Part shown: piece by piece, positions 30,157-40,623 of the stretch
Layout of the letters: each line of letters starts with the position of its first letter
Numbering within the stretch: position 1 is the stretch's first letter
Assembly: GCF_021545845.1 (NCBI RefSeq)
Contig: NZ_CP088923.1
Span: forward strand, 2,170,001 to 2,234,000
DNA: 64,000 bases
Direction of reading: 5' to 3'
Source: Rhodanobacter thiooxydans
GTDB taxonomy: Bacteria > Pseudomonadota > Gammaproteobacteria > Xanthomonadales > Rhodanobacteraceae
The notes under the pieces: model-generated
Told to the model about the DNA's origin: nothing
The model's database searches: none
The model's input: the letters and a program-made list of their open reading frames with translations, nothing else
Position numbers and translations under genes: made by a program

Positions 30157-30230
30157 GGCCAGGTGGCAGAGTGGTCATGCAGCGGACTGCAAATCCGCGT
30201 ACGCCGGTTCGATTCCGACCTTGGCCTCCA
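30157..30230 (+). tRNA. tRNA-Cys (anticodon GCA)
   Basis: A 74-base cloverleaf with encoded CCA: the acceptor begins GGCCAGG, the anticodon arm is GCGGACTGCAAATCCGC with anticodon GCA, and the T-arm is CCGGTTCGATTCCG. The tRNA-Gly/tRNA-Cys grouping after pgsA matches E. coli (glyW-cysT). Confidence 0.96.
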
Positions 30231-30259
30231 TTGCGCAACCGGCTGCAGGCAGCCGCAGG

Positions 30260-30284
30260 AAACCCGCCCTCGGCGGGTTTTTTT
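30260..30284 (+). terminator. Intrinsic terminator of the tRNA cluster
   Basis: Stem AAACCCGCC / GGCGGGTTT with a 3-base loop and a run of seven T, 29 bases after tRNA-Cys. Confidence 0.9.
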
Positions 30285-30532
30285 GTGCCGTTTCGAACGG
30301 CGGGTTTCGGGCTCTCCGTGCCGTGCGGGTCGAGGCATGCAAGAGCGTGCATGCCGCAGAGGCATGGCCGTTTCGCACTTGCCATCGGCCGTGGGGTAGT
30401 CGATTGCGTCATTGCCGCGGTTTTTTTGCGGTTTTTTCCGCTCGACCCGTTGGCGGCACCGCCGAATTCCCCTACATTCAGCGTGCCGCGAGGCATACGA
30501 ACCAACCATCACATATTCACGAGGGGAAACCC

Positions 30533-30913
30533 ATGGCAAAGACGCAGAAAGCAGCTGCAAAGAGCAAGCCGGCATCCAAGGCCGCACCCGCCGCACCCAA
30601 GCCGATCAAGGAAGTCCTGAGCAAGTCCAGCCTGGTGGCGCACATCGCTGAAGCCAGCGGTGTGGTGGCCAAGGATGTGCGCGCCGTGCTGGCAGCGCTG
30701 GAAGGCGCGGTGGCCGGCTCGGTGCACAAGAAGGGCGCCGGCTCGTTCCAGTTGCCTGGTCTGCTGAAGATCACCGCGGTCAGCGTGCCGGCCAAGCCGA
30801 AGCGCAAGGGCATCAACCCGTTCACCAAGGAAGAGCAGTGGTTCGCGGCCAAGCCGGCGTCGACCAAGATCAAGATCCGCCCGCTGAAGAAGCTGAAGGA
30901 CGCGGCAGCCTGA
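30533..30913 (+). CDS. HU-family DNA-binding protein with Lys/Ala-rich N-terminal tail
   Basis: A 126-residue nucleoid-associated protein. The first 25 or so residues are a Lys/Ala/Pro tail (MAKTQKAAAKSKPASK), followed by an HU fold: helix-turn segment KSSLVAHIAEASGVVAKDVR, then HKKGAGSFQLPGLLKITAV and a basic arm AKPKRKGINPFTKEEQ. The tail resembles the extended HU-like proteins of Xanthomonadales. ATG 30533 follows GAGGGGAAAC. It has its own terminator and probably its own promoter in the 220 bases after the tRNA terminator. Confidence 0.9.
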   Translation: MAKTQKAAAKSKPASKAAPAAPKPIKEVLSKSSLVAHIAEASGVVAKDVRAVLAALEGAVAGSVHKKGAGSFQLPGLLKITAVSVPAKPKRKGINPFTKEEQWFAAKPASTKIKIRPLKKLKDAAA

Positions 30914-30943
30914 TCGTTCCGGGTTCCCCGGTACAGGCAATCA

Positions 30944-30977
30944 AAAGTGCGGCGGGCGATCCCGCCGCACTTTTTTT
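30944..30977 (+). terminator. Intrinsic terminator of the HU-like gene
   Basis: A strong stem AAAGTGCGGCGGG / CCCGCCGCACTTT with loop CGAT and a run of seven or more T. It starts 31 bases after the HU stop codon. Confidence 0.92.
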
Positions 30978-31006
30978 GTGGCTGCGCCGCAGGCGGGGAA
31001 GAGGTG

Positions 31007-31090
31007 TGCCCGGACCCGGGATCGAACCGGGATACCCGTGAGGGTGAGGGATTTTAAGTCCCTTGCGTCTACCAGTTTCGCCATCCGGGC
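31007..31090 (-). tRNA. tRNA-Leu (anticodon TAA)
   Basis: The reverse strand gives a class II tRNA: acceptor GCCCGGA / TCCGGGC, D-loop AAACTGGTAGACGC, anticodon loop CTTAAAA with anticodon TAA, variable arm CACCCTCACGGGTAT, T-loop GGTTCGATCCC. Unlike the other tRNAs here the CCA end is not encoded. Confidence 0.95.
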
Positions 31091-31152
31091 GTGGCGTCCG
31101 CGGCGCTGCGCGGGCGCGCGCATCGTAGCATGCGTGGAGCCGCGGACCGGCT

Positions 31153-32388
31153 TCAGAACAGGCTCTTGAAGATGTGGATGCCGGCGCTGTACTCGCCGAC
31201 GATGGTGCCCACGCTGACCAGGAAGAAGTTGAGCAGGGTGCGCGCCACGCGATTCTTCCACCAGCCGCTCCAGTGCACGATGTCGTCGCGCAGGGTGTCG
31301 AAGTCGACCACCCGCGGGTGGCGCGCCCAGGCTTCGGCCATCGCGCTGATGCCGCCAGCGGGGATGCCGGGGCGGAACGGTTTGATCGGCGCGGCGATGA
31401 AGGCGGCGACGACGCTGAGCGGATGGCCGCCAGCAACCAGGGCACCGAGCGCGGCGAAGCCGCCGGTGAACAGCACCCAGGCCATCAATGCTTGCGTACC
31501 CAGCGAGGCGTTGCGGTGGAAGGCCCAGATGATCGCGGCGAATACCAGCAGCACCAGCCCGGCGGCCACCCACTTCGGCCAGCGTGCCTTCGGCGGCGGG
31601 ACGGCAAGCTCGGCGACCCTGGCGGCGGGATCGTCCTGCTGCTCGCGCAACTGGGTGCACAAGCCCTTGAGGTGGCCGGCGCCGATCACCACCAGCACGC
31701 GGCGATGTTCCGTCGTGGCCGCGCGCGCGGCTTCCTCGCGCAGGCGCGCGGCCATGAACGCGTCGCGCTCGCCGATCAGGCTGTCGTAGAGCGGTTTCGA
31801 GCTGCTGGCGAATTCGCTGAACGCGCTCTCCAGCAGGTCGCCCTGTTTCAGTTTCTCGATCTCGCTTTGTTCGATGTCCTCGCGCTCGAACACGCTGGCC
31901 AGCAGGCCGCCGAGCAGGCCGAAACGCTGCCAGAAGCCCACGCTGCGCCAGGCGCGCTTGAGCGTGGTGCCGACCTCGCGGTCGATCAGCCACAGCGGCA
32001 GCCCGCGCGCCTCGGCGCCGTCCATCGCGGCCTTCATTTCGGCGCCGGGCTGGATGCCGGACTGGTCGGCCAGACGTTTCTGGAAGGTCGACAGCACCAG
32101 GCTGGCGGCGACCATGCCGGCCTTGCCCTGGCGGATCACCTTGAACAGGTCCATCTGCTTGAACGCTTCGGGGTCGCGCATGCTTTGCGCGCGGCTGTCG
32201 CACAATTCCACCGCCACCGCGTCGAAGTGCTCGTGGTCCAGCAGCGCCTCGACCGCCTCCATGCTGCTGCGCGAGACATGCGCCGTGCCCAGCACCACGT
32301 ATTCCACGCCGTCGTGCTGCACGCGCTCGATCGGCTGGCCCTGCAGGGCGGCGGGCAACGCAGTGACTTCGGTTTCGGGGGCGCTCAT
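31153..32388 (-). CDS. TraB-domain membrane protein
   Basis: A 411-residue protein of the TraB/GumN-like superfamily. The N-terminal TraB fold has VLGTAHVSRSSMEAVEALL (about residues 33-51), AVELCDSRAQSM and a later VIGAGHLKGL, with conserved Glu and His residues typical of the superfamily. The C-terminal third holds about three to four membrane segments (WVAAGLVLLVFAAIIWAF onward). Relatives include pheromone-shutdown PrgY, suspected to be a membrane peptidase, but the activity is not proven. It stands alone between tRNA-Leu and aguB. Confidence 0.8.
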   Translation of the reverse strand: MSAPETEVTALPAALQGQPIERVQHDGVEYVVLGTAHVSRSSMEAVEALLDHEHFDAVAVELCDSRAQSMRDPEAFKQMDLFKVIRQGKAGMVAASLVLSTFQKRLADQSGIQPGAEMKAAMDGAEARGLPLWLIDREVGTTLKRAWRSVGFWQRFGLLGGLLASVFEREDIEQSEIEKLKQGDLLESAFSEFASSSKPLYDSLIGERDAFMAARLREEAARAATTEHRRVLVVIGAGHLKGLCTQLREQQDDPAARVAELAVPPPKARWPKWVAAGLVLLVFAAIIWAFHRNASLGTQALMAWVLFTGGFAALGALVAGGHPLSVVAAFIAAPIKPFRPGIPAGGISAMAEAWARHPRVVDFDTLRDDIVHWSGWWKNRVARTLLNFFLVSVGTIVGEYSAGIHIFKSLF

Positions 32389-32477
32389 CCGTTCAGCAGG
32401 CCGGTCGTCGTGGGAGATCCAAGCATGGGGACGGCGGGCATGCGGAACAAGCCGGTACGGGCGAGGTCGGTGCGCTA

Positions 32478-33368
32478 TCAGTCACGGAAGCGCTTGAGCA
32501 GGTCGGCGTAGGCGTCGATGCGGCGGTCGCGCAGGAACGGCCAGATCCGCCGCACGTGCTCGCTGCGCGCCAGGTCGACCTCGGCCAGCAGCAGTTCGCG
32601 CGCGTCGGTGCCGGCCTGGGCCAGCAACTCGCCCTGCGGGCCGGCGACGAAGCTGGAGCCCCAGAACTGGATGCCGGCACCGGTACCCGACGGGTCGGCC
32701 TCGAAGCCAGTGCGGTTGCACGACAGCAGCGGCAGCCCGTTGGCCACGGCGTGGCCGCGCTGCACGGTGATCCAGGCGTCGCGCTGGCGATCCTTCTCGG
32801 CCTGCGCGTCGTTCGGGTCCCAGCCGATCGCGGTGGGGTAGAGCAGCAGTTCGGCGCCGGCCAGCGCCATCAGGCGCGCCGCTTCCGGGTACCACTGGTC
32901 CCAGCACACCAGCACGCCGAGGCGGCCGACCGAGGTGTCGATCGGTTCGAAGCCAAGATCGCCCGGTGTGAAGTAGAACTTCTCGTAGAACGCCGGATCG
33001 TCGGGGACGTGCATCTTGCGGTAGACGCCGGCGATCGCCGCGGAGCGATCGAACACCACCGCGGTATTGTGGTACAGCCCGGCGGCGCGGCGCTCGAACA
33101 GCGAGGCGATAACCACCAGTTTCAATTCTTCGGCCAGCTTGCCGATGCGCGCCGTGGCCGGGCCGGGAATGCTCTCGGCCTGGTCGAAGATCTCCACCGA
33201 TTCGTGCTGGCAGAAGTACGCGCCGTTGTGCAGTTCCTGCAGCAGCACCAGTTCCGCACCCGCCGCGGCGGCTTGGCGCAGGCCGGCGTCGATGGCATCG
33301 AGGTTGGCGTCGCGGCTGCCGCGGTCGGTTTCCTGCAACAGCGCGACCTTGAGGGTCTTGCGGGTCAT
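32478..33368 (-). CDS. aguB: N-carbamoylputrescine amidase AguB
   Basis: A 296-residue nitrilase-superfamily enzyme that turns N-carbamoylputrescine into putrescine, CO2 and ammonia. The Glu-Lys-Cys triad is visible: LLQELHNGAYF, YRKMHVPDDP and VLVCWDQWYPEAARLMALAG. The sequence around HNGAYFCQ and DDPAFYEKFYF distinguishes AguB from general carbon-nitrogen hydrolases. aguA lies directly upstream on the same strand (57-base gap), giving a two-step route from agmatine. Confidence 0.96.
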   Translation of the reverse strand: MTRKTLKVALLQETDRGSRDANLDAIDAGLRQAAAAGAELVLLQELHNGAYFCQHESVEIFDQAESIPGPATARIGKLAEELKLVVIASLFERRAAGLYHNTAVVFDRSAAIAGVYRKMHVPDDPAFYEKFYFTPGDLGFEPIDTSVGRLGVLVCWDQWYPEAARLMALAGAELLLYPTAIGWDPNDAQAEKDRQRDAWITVQRGHAVANGLPLLSCNRTGFEADPSGTGAGIQFWGSSFVAGPQGELLAQAGTDARELLLAEVDLARSEHVRRIWPFLRDRRIDAYADLLKRFRD

Positions 33369-33425
33369 CGGTGTGAATCCTCGGCGTGTCGCCAGCGTAG
33401 ACCGTACAGTCTAACCGATGCAGTT

Positions 33426-34460
33426 TCAGGCGATTCCGGCGGGCAATTGCATGGTGATGCAATGCAGGCTGCCGTTCTGCCAGATCAGCGGGCGGCATGG
33501 CACCTGCACCACCTCGCGGCCCGGGTGCGCACTGCCGATGATGTGCGCGGCCTCGGCGTCGGCGGCGTCGCCGTAGGCCGGCACCAGCACGGCGCCGTTG
33601 ACGATCAGGTAGTTCGCGTAGGACGCGGCAAGCCGGCGGCCTTGGTCGAGGATCGGCTGCGCCCACGGCAGCGGATACAGCTGGTACGGGCGGCCGTCGA
33701 CGGTGCGCAGCGCGGCCAGTTCCTCGCCCATGCGCCGGAGTTCGTCGTGGTGGTGATCGGCCGCGTCGTCGCAGGCCTGGTACACGATGCGCTCGCCCGG
33801 CGCGAAGCGGGCGAGGGTGTCGATGTGCGCGTCGGTGTCGTCGCCTTCGAGGTAGCCGTGGCCCAGCCACAGCACGCGCTTCGCGTGCAGCCCATCGCGC
33901 AGGATCGCGTCCATCGCCTCGCGCGACTGCTCGGGGTGGCGCTGGTGCAGGCACTTCCAGGTGGTGAGCACGGTGCCGGCGCCATCGCTCTCGATGCCGC
34001 CGCCTTCCAATGCCCAGTCGATGCGCCGGTGCGTGGCATGGCCGAACACGCCAACCTGCACCAGGCCGGCGACCAGCGCGTCGTCCTGCGCGGCGCCGAA
34101 CTTGCCGCCCCAGCCGGTGAAGCGGAAGTCGGTGAGCTGGAAGCCGCCGGCGGCGTCGGCGAGGGTGATCGGGCCGGAATCGCGCAGCCAGGTGTCGTCG
34201 TAGGGCAGCTCGACGAAGCGGACTTTCGAAAGGTCCACGCCGGCGTTGCGCAGCTGCAACTGCACGTGCGCGCGCAGCGCCGCGTCCGCGACCACGACGA
34301 TCAGCGGCTGGAAGCGGGTGACCGCGGCGGCCAGCGCCACGTAGGTGGTTTCCACCGCGGCCAGCCGCTCGGCCCAGTCGGTGCCGGCATGCGGCCAGGC
34401 GATCAGCACCGCGGCCTGCGGTTCCCATTCCGCCGGCAGGCGCAAGGAGTGGTCGGTCAT
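33426..34460 (-). CDS. aguA: Agmatine deiminase AguA
   Basis: A 344-residue guanidino-group hydrolase that converts agmatine to N-carbamoylputrescine and ammonia. Family motifs: DDTWLRDSGPITL, DWALEGGGIESDG, and the nucleophilic cysteine near the C-terminus in GSLHCITMQLP. The start is ATG 34460. With aguB it supplies putrescine; no regulator of the pair is adjacent. Confidence 0.96.
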   Translation of the reverse strand: MTDHSLRLPAEWEPQAAVLIAWPHAGTDWAERLAAVETTYVALAAAVTRFQPLIVVVADAALRAHVQLQLRNAGVDLSKVRFVELPYDDTWLRDSGPITLADAAGGFQLTDFRFTGWGGKFGAAQDDALVAGLVQVGVFGHATHRRIDWALEGGGIESDGAGTVLTTWKCLHQRHPEQSREAMDAILRDGLHAKRVLWLGHGYLEGDDTDAHIDTLARFAPGERIVYQACDDAADHHHDELRRMGEELAALRTVDGRPYQLYPLPWAQPILDQGRRLAASYANYLIVNGAVLVPAYGDAADAEAAHIIGSAHPGREVVQVPCRPLIWQNGSLHCITMQLPAGIA

Positions 34461-34604
34461 GACGGGATTTCCGTGGAGTGTGGTTTGGCGCCTGCGTCGG
34501 CGCCGGGCCGCACATTTTACGCGATGCATCGGGGCGGAACGGCGGGGGCGCCTTGTGCGTGCTTGCGGGGCGCTCGCCGGAATGGCGCACGGGAGCGCGC
34601 GCCA

Positions 34605-34637
34605 TAAAAATGCGGCCCGCGTCGCCGCGGGCCGCAT
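34605..34637 (-). terminator. Intrinsic terminator of the secreted protein gene
   Basis: Stem ATGCGGCCCGC / GCGGGCCGCAT (34610-34620 and 34627-34637), followed on the minus strand by TTTTTATGG. It lies 17 bases beyond the stop of the gene at 34654-35019. Confidence 0.85.
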
Positions 34638-34653
34638 CGGTCGGAAAATCAGC

Positions 34654-35019
34654 TCAGTTGGCGTCTGCCGGGTTGGTGTTGTTGCCGGCCGGCGTATTGA
34701 GCACCGCGTGGATCACGTGGCTGTGCTCGAAGTACACGATGAAGTTCGAGTATTCCCAGCGGTTGATCTGCGGATGCTTCTTGCTGTCGCCGCCGCGCGG
34801 CGACAGTTTGCGCTGCGGCGCGCCCCAGGTCTTCTCGACCTGGGCCATGCTCAGCCCGCGGCGGGGCAGGTTCATGTCCTTTTCCTGCTGCACGCGGTGG
34901 ATCAGCAGGCTGTCGCCGTGCTCGCGCGACTGAGCCGCACTGGCCAGCTGCGACGTGGCCAGGCCGGCGGCAGCAGCCAGCAGGATGACGATCGGCAAAC
35001 TGCTCGTGAACTTGACCAT
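34654..35019 (-). CDS. Small exported protein of unknown function, SmpA-like look
   Basis: A 121-residue protein with a signal peptide (SLPIVILLAAAAGLATSQLA, cleavage near SAA). The mature part has RGLSMAQVEKTWGAPQRKL followed by INRWEYSNFIVYFEHSHVIH, a Gly-x-P then Trp-x-Tyr arrangement reminiscent of the small SmpA/OmlA (BamE-like) fold. There is no lipobox cysteine, so it is probably periplasmic rather than a lipoprotein. ATG 35019 follows GGAGAGGGGAG; longer readings upstream are not supported. I do not recognise a specific function. Confidence 0.75.
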   Translation of the reverse strand: MVKFTSSLPIVILLAAAAGLATSQLASAAQSREHGDSLLIHRVQQEKDMNLPRRGLSMAQVEKTWGAPQRKLSPRGGDSKKHPQINRWEYSNFIVYFEHSHVIHAVLNTPAGNNTNPADAN

Positions 35020-35226
35020 TATGGCTCCCCTCTCCATACAAGGCTGTATGCGGCGTCGTTGTAGCAGAAGCGCCGGTGTTGCGCCACGCTGACGCCCGCC
35101 GAATGCGATGGGTTCGGCATTCGCCTGCGCGCGGCGGTACCAGGGTGCCTCGTCGGGAAGGGCGTCATCGCCGCTATCATGGGCGGCTGCGGGCGCCGAC
35201 CCGCCCGCTTCCGATCCAGGCTTTCC

Positions 35227-37155
<1,929 letters not shown>

Positions 37156-37159
37156 AGAA

Positions 37160-38080
37160 ATGTCCAAGTCGGAGCGATCGCTGCAACTGTGGCTGCCCTC
37201 TTTGGCGCACGTCGAGCCGGCGCATCCGCTGCGTGCATGGTTGCCCCGAGCCGACCGACTGCCGGACGGCGGCATTGGCTACCTCGGCGGCCTGGGCGAA
37301 TATTTTTCCGGCGTCGACGCGAGCGTGCCGGCCGCGGCGATCACCCGCGAGTTCCTTGCCGGCGATGCGGATGGCGAGGTCTGGCTGGCGGCCGATCCAG
37401 CATGGATACAGCCGGACATGAACGGCGTGCGCCTGCTCGCCTGCGGCCGCATGGGTCTGGACATGGATGAAGCACGTGTGCTGGCCGAGCCGCTGCGGCC
37501 GGTGTTCGACGAGGCCGGCATGCAGTTGGAGCTTTCCACGCCGGACCACTGGCACCTGCGCCTGCTGGCCGATACCCCGCTGCCCGGCCTCGCCGCGCCC
37601 GAGCAGGCGCTGGGCGAAGACCTCGCACAGCACCTGCCGCAAGGTCCGGAAGGACGCCGCTGGCGCGTGCTGCTCAACGACATCCAGGTTCTGTTGCACC
37701 AGCATCCGCGGAACGCCGCGCGGCAGGCGCGCGGCCAGTCGCCGGTCAACAGCCTGTGGTTGTGGGGTGGCGGGCGCCTGCCGCCGCCCGCGACCAGCGA
37801 GCTGGCGGGCGTGGTCAGCGATGACCTGCTGCTGCGCGCGCTGGCCGCACGTGCCGGCATTGCCCAGCAGTCGCGCGCGGCCGAGGCGATCGCCGGCGGC
37901 GGGGCCGGTTGGCTGATCGACCTGCAGGACCTGCCGCCGCAGGAGATTGCCACGCACTGGTGGCCGGCACTGCTGCCGCTGCTTGAACGCCAGCCCGTCG
38001 TGCTGCATTTCGCCGGCGGCGAACGCTGGCTGCACAAACCCCGGCACCGCTGGCGCCTCTGGCGCGGGGCCGGGCGTTGA
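37160..38080 (+). CDS. rpfE: RpfE-type regulatory protein
   Basis: A 306-residue protein matching the family called RpfE in Xanthomonas (sometimes mislabelled phosphoglycerate mutase); QLWLPSLAHVEPAHPLRAWL opens it. It has no obvious enzymatic motif or membrane segment. In Xanthomonas, rpfE lies beside recJ near the DSF quorum-sensing genes rpfB/F/C/G and affects pathogenicity traits; here recJ follows by TTGA overlap but no DSF gene is in the window. Start ATG 37160. Role here unknown. Confidence 0.8.
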   Translation: MSKSERSLQLWLPSLAHVEPAHPLRAWLPRADRLPDGGIGYLGGLGEYFSGVDASVPAAAITREFLAGDADGEVWLAADPAWIQPDMNGVRLLACGRMGLDMDEARVLAEPLRPVFDEAGMQLELSTPDHWHLRLLADTPLPGLAAPEQALGEDLAQHLPQGPEGRRWRVLLNDIQVLLHQHPRNAARQARGQSPVNSLWLWGGGRLPPPATSELAGVVSDDLLLRALAARAGIAQQSRAAEAIAGGGAGWLIDLQDLPPQEIATHWWPALLPLLERQPVVLHFAGGERWLHKPRHRWRLWRGAGR

Positions 38081-39885
38081 GCGTGCTGCAACTGCGCCGG
38101 CGCGAGAGCAAGGGCGCGCCGCGTGGCTGGCCGGATTCGGTGCACCCGGTGCTGCAGCGGATCTACGCCGCACGCGGCGTGCTGGAACCCGGCCAGGCCG
38201 AGCACCGGCTGGCGCGGATGCTGTCGCCGCAGTTGCTGGGCGGCATGGCGCAGGCGGTCGAGCTGCTGGTCGAGGCGATCCGCGACGACTGGGCCATCCT
38301 GATCGCCGGCGACTACGACTGCGACGGCGCCACCGGTACCGCGGTGGCGGTGCGCGGGCTGCGCCTGCTCGGGGCGCGGCGGGTGGATTACGCAATCCCC
38401 AATCGCTTTGCGCATGGTTACGGTCTGAGCCCGGCCTTCGTCGCCTCGCTGCAGCCTACGCCGCAGCTGATCGTCACCGTCGACAACGGCGTGGCCAGCG
38501 TCGCCGGCGTGGCGGCGGCGCAGGCGCGCGGCATCAAGGTCATCGTCACCGACCACCACCTGCCGGGCGAACAGTTGCCGGCTTGCGACGCGCTCGTGAA
38601 CCCCAACGTAGGTCCTGAGAAATGCGGGCAGGGAAGCCCGCTTTTTGACTCTCGCGTGCAGGACGCACGCATGAAAAACCTGGCTGGCGTGGGGGTAATG
38701 TTCTACCTGTTGCTGGCGCTGCGTGCGAAGTTGCACGGGCAGGGCGCGTTCGGCGCGGCGAAACCCGATCTGTCGCCGCTGCTTGACCTGGTGGCGCTGG
38801 GTACGGTGGCCGACCTGGTGCCGCTGGATTTCAACAACCGCGTGCTGGTCGAGGCCGGTCTGCAACGCATGCGCAGCGGCCGTGCCTGCGCCGGCATCGC
38901 CGCGCTGGTCGAGGTAGGCAAGCGCAGCCTGGCCACGCTGTGCTCCACCGACCTGGCCTTCACCGTGGGGCCGCGGCTGAACGCGGCGGGGCGCCTGGAA
39001 GACATGCGCCTCGGTGTGGCCTGCCTGCTCACCGATGATGCCGCGCAGGCGCGCCGCCATGCCGAACAGCTCGATGCGATCAACCGCGAGCGGCGCGATC
39101 TGCAGGCGTCGATGGTGGCCGAGGCCGAGCTGATGGCCGCCAGCCTCGGCCACACGGACGCGGTGGGCGTGGCCCTGTTCGAGCCGTCGTGGCACGCCGG
39201 CGTGGTTGGTCTGGTCGCCTCCAAGCTGAAGGAGCGGCTGCACCGCCCGGTGATCGCGTTCGCGCCCGCCGGCATTGAAGAGTGCGGCGAGGGATCGCCG
39301 CCTTTTGATTCTGGCGCGCAGGAAGTGCGCACAGGTAACACCCAACTGCGTGGCTCGGCGCGGTCGATCCCCGGGTTCCACATCCGCGACGCACTGGCCG
39401 CGATCGACGCGCGCCAGCCTGGCCTGATCGAGCGCTTCGGCGGCCACGCGATGGCCGCGGGGCTGAGCCTGAAGGCCGACGACTACCCGCGCTTCGCCGC
39501 CGCCTTCGACGCGATCGCGCGCGAGCTGATCGAGCCCGAACGCCTGCAGGCCGTGCTCTATACTGACGGCGAACTGCCGCCCGGCGCCGCCACGCTGGCG
39601 CTGGCCCGGCAATTGCGTGAAGCCGGGCCGTGGGGCCAGGCCTTCCCCGAGCCGCTGTTCGACAACCTGTTCGACTGTGCCGGCTGGAAGCTGATGGGCG
39701 AACGTCACCTGCGCCTGCAACTGCGCGATCCGCGCGACGGCGCCGTGCACGATGCGGTGATGTTCAACGCATACCACGGGCAGCCGCCGCCACCCCGGCT
39801 GCGCGCGGCCTATGAGTTGACCATCAACGACTGGCAGGGCCGCGAAAGCCCGCGCCTGCTGCTGCGGCACATCGAGCCGGCCTGA
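38077..39885 (+). CDS. recJ: Single-stranded-DNA exonuclease RecJ with two in-frame inserts
   Basis: The 5'-to-3' exonuclease of the RecFOR pathway, 602 residues (E. coli 577). DHH motifs are intact: AGDYDCDGATGTAVA (about residue 78), VDNGVAS, VTDHHLPGEQ, and in the DHHA1 domain FGGHAMAAGLSLK. The start is TTG 38077, overlapping the rpfE stop. Two segments, residues about 179-200 and 400-420, are foreign to the family and encode the near-identical peptides KCGQGSPLFDSRVQDAR and ECGEGSPPFDSGAQEVR. They sit between conserved motifs at positions where other RecJ proteins have short loops, and the frame is kept, so the enzyme is probably active. Confidence 0.94.
   Translation: MSVLQLRRRESKGAPRGWPDSVHPVLQRIYAARGVLEPGQAEHRLARMLSPQLLGGMAQAVELLVEAIRDDWAILIAGDYDCDGATGTAVAVRGLRLLGARRVDYAIPNRFAHGYGLSPAFVASLQPTPQLIVTVDNGVASVAGVAAAQARGIKVIVTDHHLPGEQLPACDALVNPNVGPEKCGQGSPLFDSRVQDARMKNLAGVGVMFYLLLALRAKLHGQGAFGAAKPDLSPLLDLVALGTVADLVPLDFNNRVLVEAGLQRMRSGRACAGIAALVEVGKRSLATLCSTDLAFTVGPRLNAAGRLEDMRLGVACLLTDDAAQARRHAEQLDAINRERRDLQASMVAEAELMAASLGHTDAVGVALFEPSWHAGVVGLVASKLKERLHRPVIAFAPAGIEECGEGSPPFDSGAQEVRTGNTQLRGSARSIPGFHIRDALAAIDARQPGLIERFGGHAMAAGLSLKADDYPRFAAAFDAIARELIEPERLQAVLYTDGELPPGAATLALARQLREAGPWGQAFPEPLFDNLFDCAGWKLMGERHLRLQLRDPRDGAVHDAVMFNAYHGQPPPPRLRAAYELTINDWQGRESPRLLLRHIEPA
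38611..38673 (+). repeat. In-frame palindromic insert 1 in recJ
   Basis: Insert between NPN and NLAGVG of RecJ. The DNA has two hairpins, GCGGGC-agggaa-like loop-GCCCGC and GCGTGC-AGGAC-GCACGC, separated by TTTTTGACTCTC. It matches the second insert at about 39 of 54 aligned positions (38617-38670 against 39277-39330, my hand count) and encodes the same peptide pattern in the same frame and orientation. Confidence 0.8.
39274..39333 (+). repeat. In-frame palindromic insert 2 in recJ
   Basis: Insert between FAPAG and NTQLRGSARSIPG of RecJ. Hairpins GCGGCG / CGCCGC and GCGCGC / GTGCGC stand at the same places as in insert 1, with different bases but retained pairing. The encoded peptide ECGEGSPPFDSGAQEVR differs from insert 1 at 7 of 17 positions. 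Confidence 0.8.
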
Positions 39886-39951
39886 TTCCGCTTGCACGTT
39901 TTTCACGCGGTCGGGGCCAGACTGGGCTCACCCCGCTCATGGAGAACGCCA

Positions 39952-40317
39952 GTGATCGCCCTGATCGAAGGATTGCCACCCGGCACGCTCGGCTTCCGTG
40001 CCCACAGTCAGGTGACGACGGAAGATTACGAGAAGGTCATCGTGCCGGATGTCGAAGCGGCGTTCGCGCTCAACCGCAAGCTGCGCATGCTGTATGTCAC
40101 CGCCGACGATTTCACCGGCTTCGACCCGGGCGCCCTATGGGATGACGCTAAGCTGGGCATGCGCCATTTCAGCGGTTGGGACCGCATCGCGCTGGTCACC
40201 GACGTGCCGTGGCTGCGCGGTACGGCGGTCGCCTTCAGCTTCGCCATCCCGGCGCAGTTTCGCCTGTTCCATGGCGCGGAGATCGAGGAAGCCACCCGCT
40301 GGGTCACGGTCCCTTGA
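39952..40317 (+). CDS. SpoIIAA-like (STAS-fold) protein
   Basis: A 121-residue protein of the SpoIIAA-like family (PF11964 type): LPPGTLGFRAHSQVTTEDYE, then LRMLYVTADDFTGFDPGALW and a C-terminal AEIEEATRWV. Family members are small soluble alpha/beta proteins of unknown function, some thought to bind lipids; the anti-sigma-antagonist serine is not obvious here. The GTG start at 39952 follows GGAG at seven bases. It sits alone between recJ and the asnB leader. Confidence 0.78.
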   Translation: MIALIEGLPPGTLGFRAHSQVTTEDYEKVIVPDVEAAFALNRKLRMLYVTADDFTGFDPGALWDDAKLGMRHFSGWDRIALVTDVPWLRGTAVAFSFAIPAQFRLFHGAEIEEATRWVTVP

Positions 40318-40331
40318 ACTCGCCCTTGGCG

Positions 40332-40440
40332 GGAGCCCGCTGGCGGGCGATGCTCTGGGACCAGGCTCGGGATGACCAGACGTTCGTCTGTTGAGAGCCG
40401 GGATTCGCAAAAGCCAAAGCATCGCCCGCGAGCGGGCTCC
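40332..40440. repeat. REP-like palindrome downstream of the SpoIIAA-like gene
   Basis: Arms 40332-40354 and 40418-40440 are inverted repeats built on GGAGCCCGCT and GCGGGCGATGCT, separated by 63 bases. The arm sequence resembles REP elements common in Pseudomonas and Xanthomonadales. It occupies the first part of the 516-base gap before asnB. Confidence 0.75.
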
Positions 40441-40500
40441 TACAGTGATTGGATCGCACCCGCACTTGCCAGACGCCGCGGAATCTGTTCAAGTTGGCCC

Positions 40501-40623
40501 ATGCATTCCGTCGCTGCCAGCCATCTGAACCTTACCGCGCCTTCCGCGCGGGGCTTCGTGCCGGCCGGCAACAACAATAATCGCGCGAACAATAACGCCA
40601 ACCGTTGGCGGACCCGCGCGTAG
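40501..40623 (+). CDS. Asn-rich leader peptide of asnB (candidate attenuator peptide)
   Basis: A 40-codon ORF with eight Asn codons among the eleven codons at residues 24-34 (GNNNNRANNNANR), using both AAC and AAT. It ends 23 bases before an intrinsic terminator that precedes the asparagine synthetase gene. No good Shine-Dalgarno stands before ATG 40501; an in-frame GTG at 40558, with GGGG six bases upstream, would give a shorter 21-residue leader that still holds the Asn run. The arrangement is that of amino-acid biosynthesis leader peptides (trp, his, phe, leu). Its peptide product need have no function of its own. Confidence 0.7.
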   Translation: MHSVAASHLNLTAPSARGFVPAGNNNNRANNNANRWRTRA

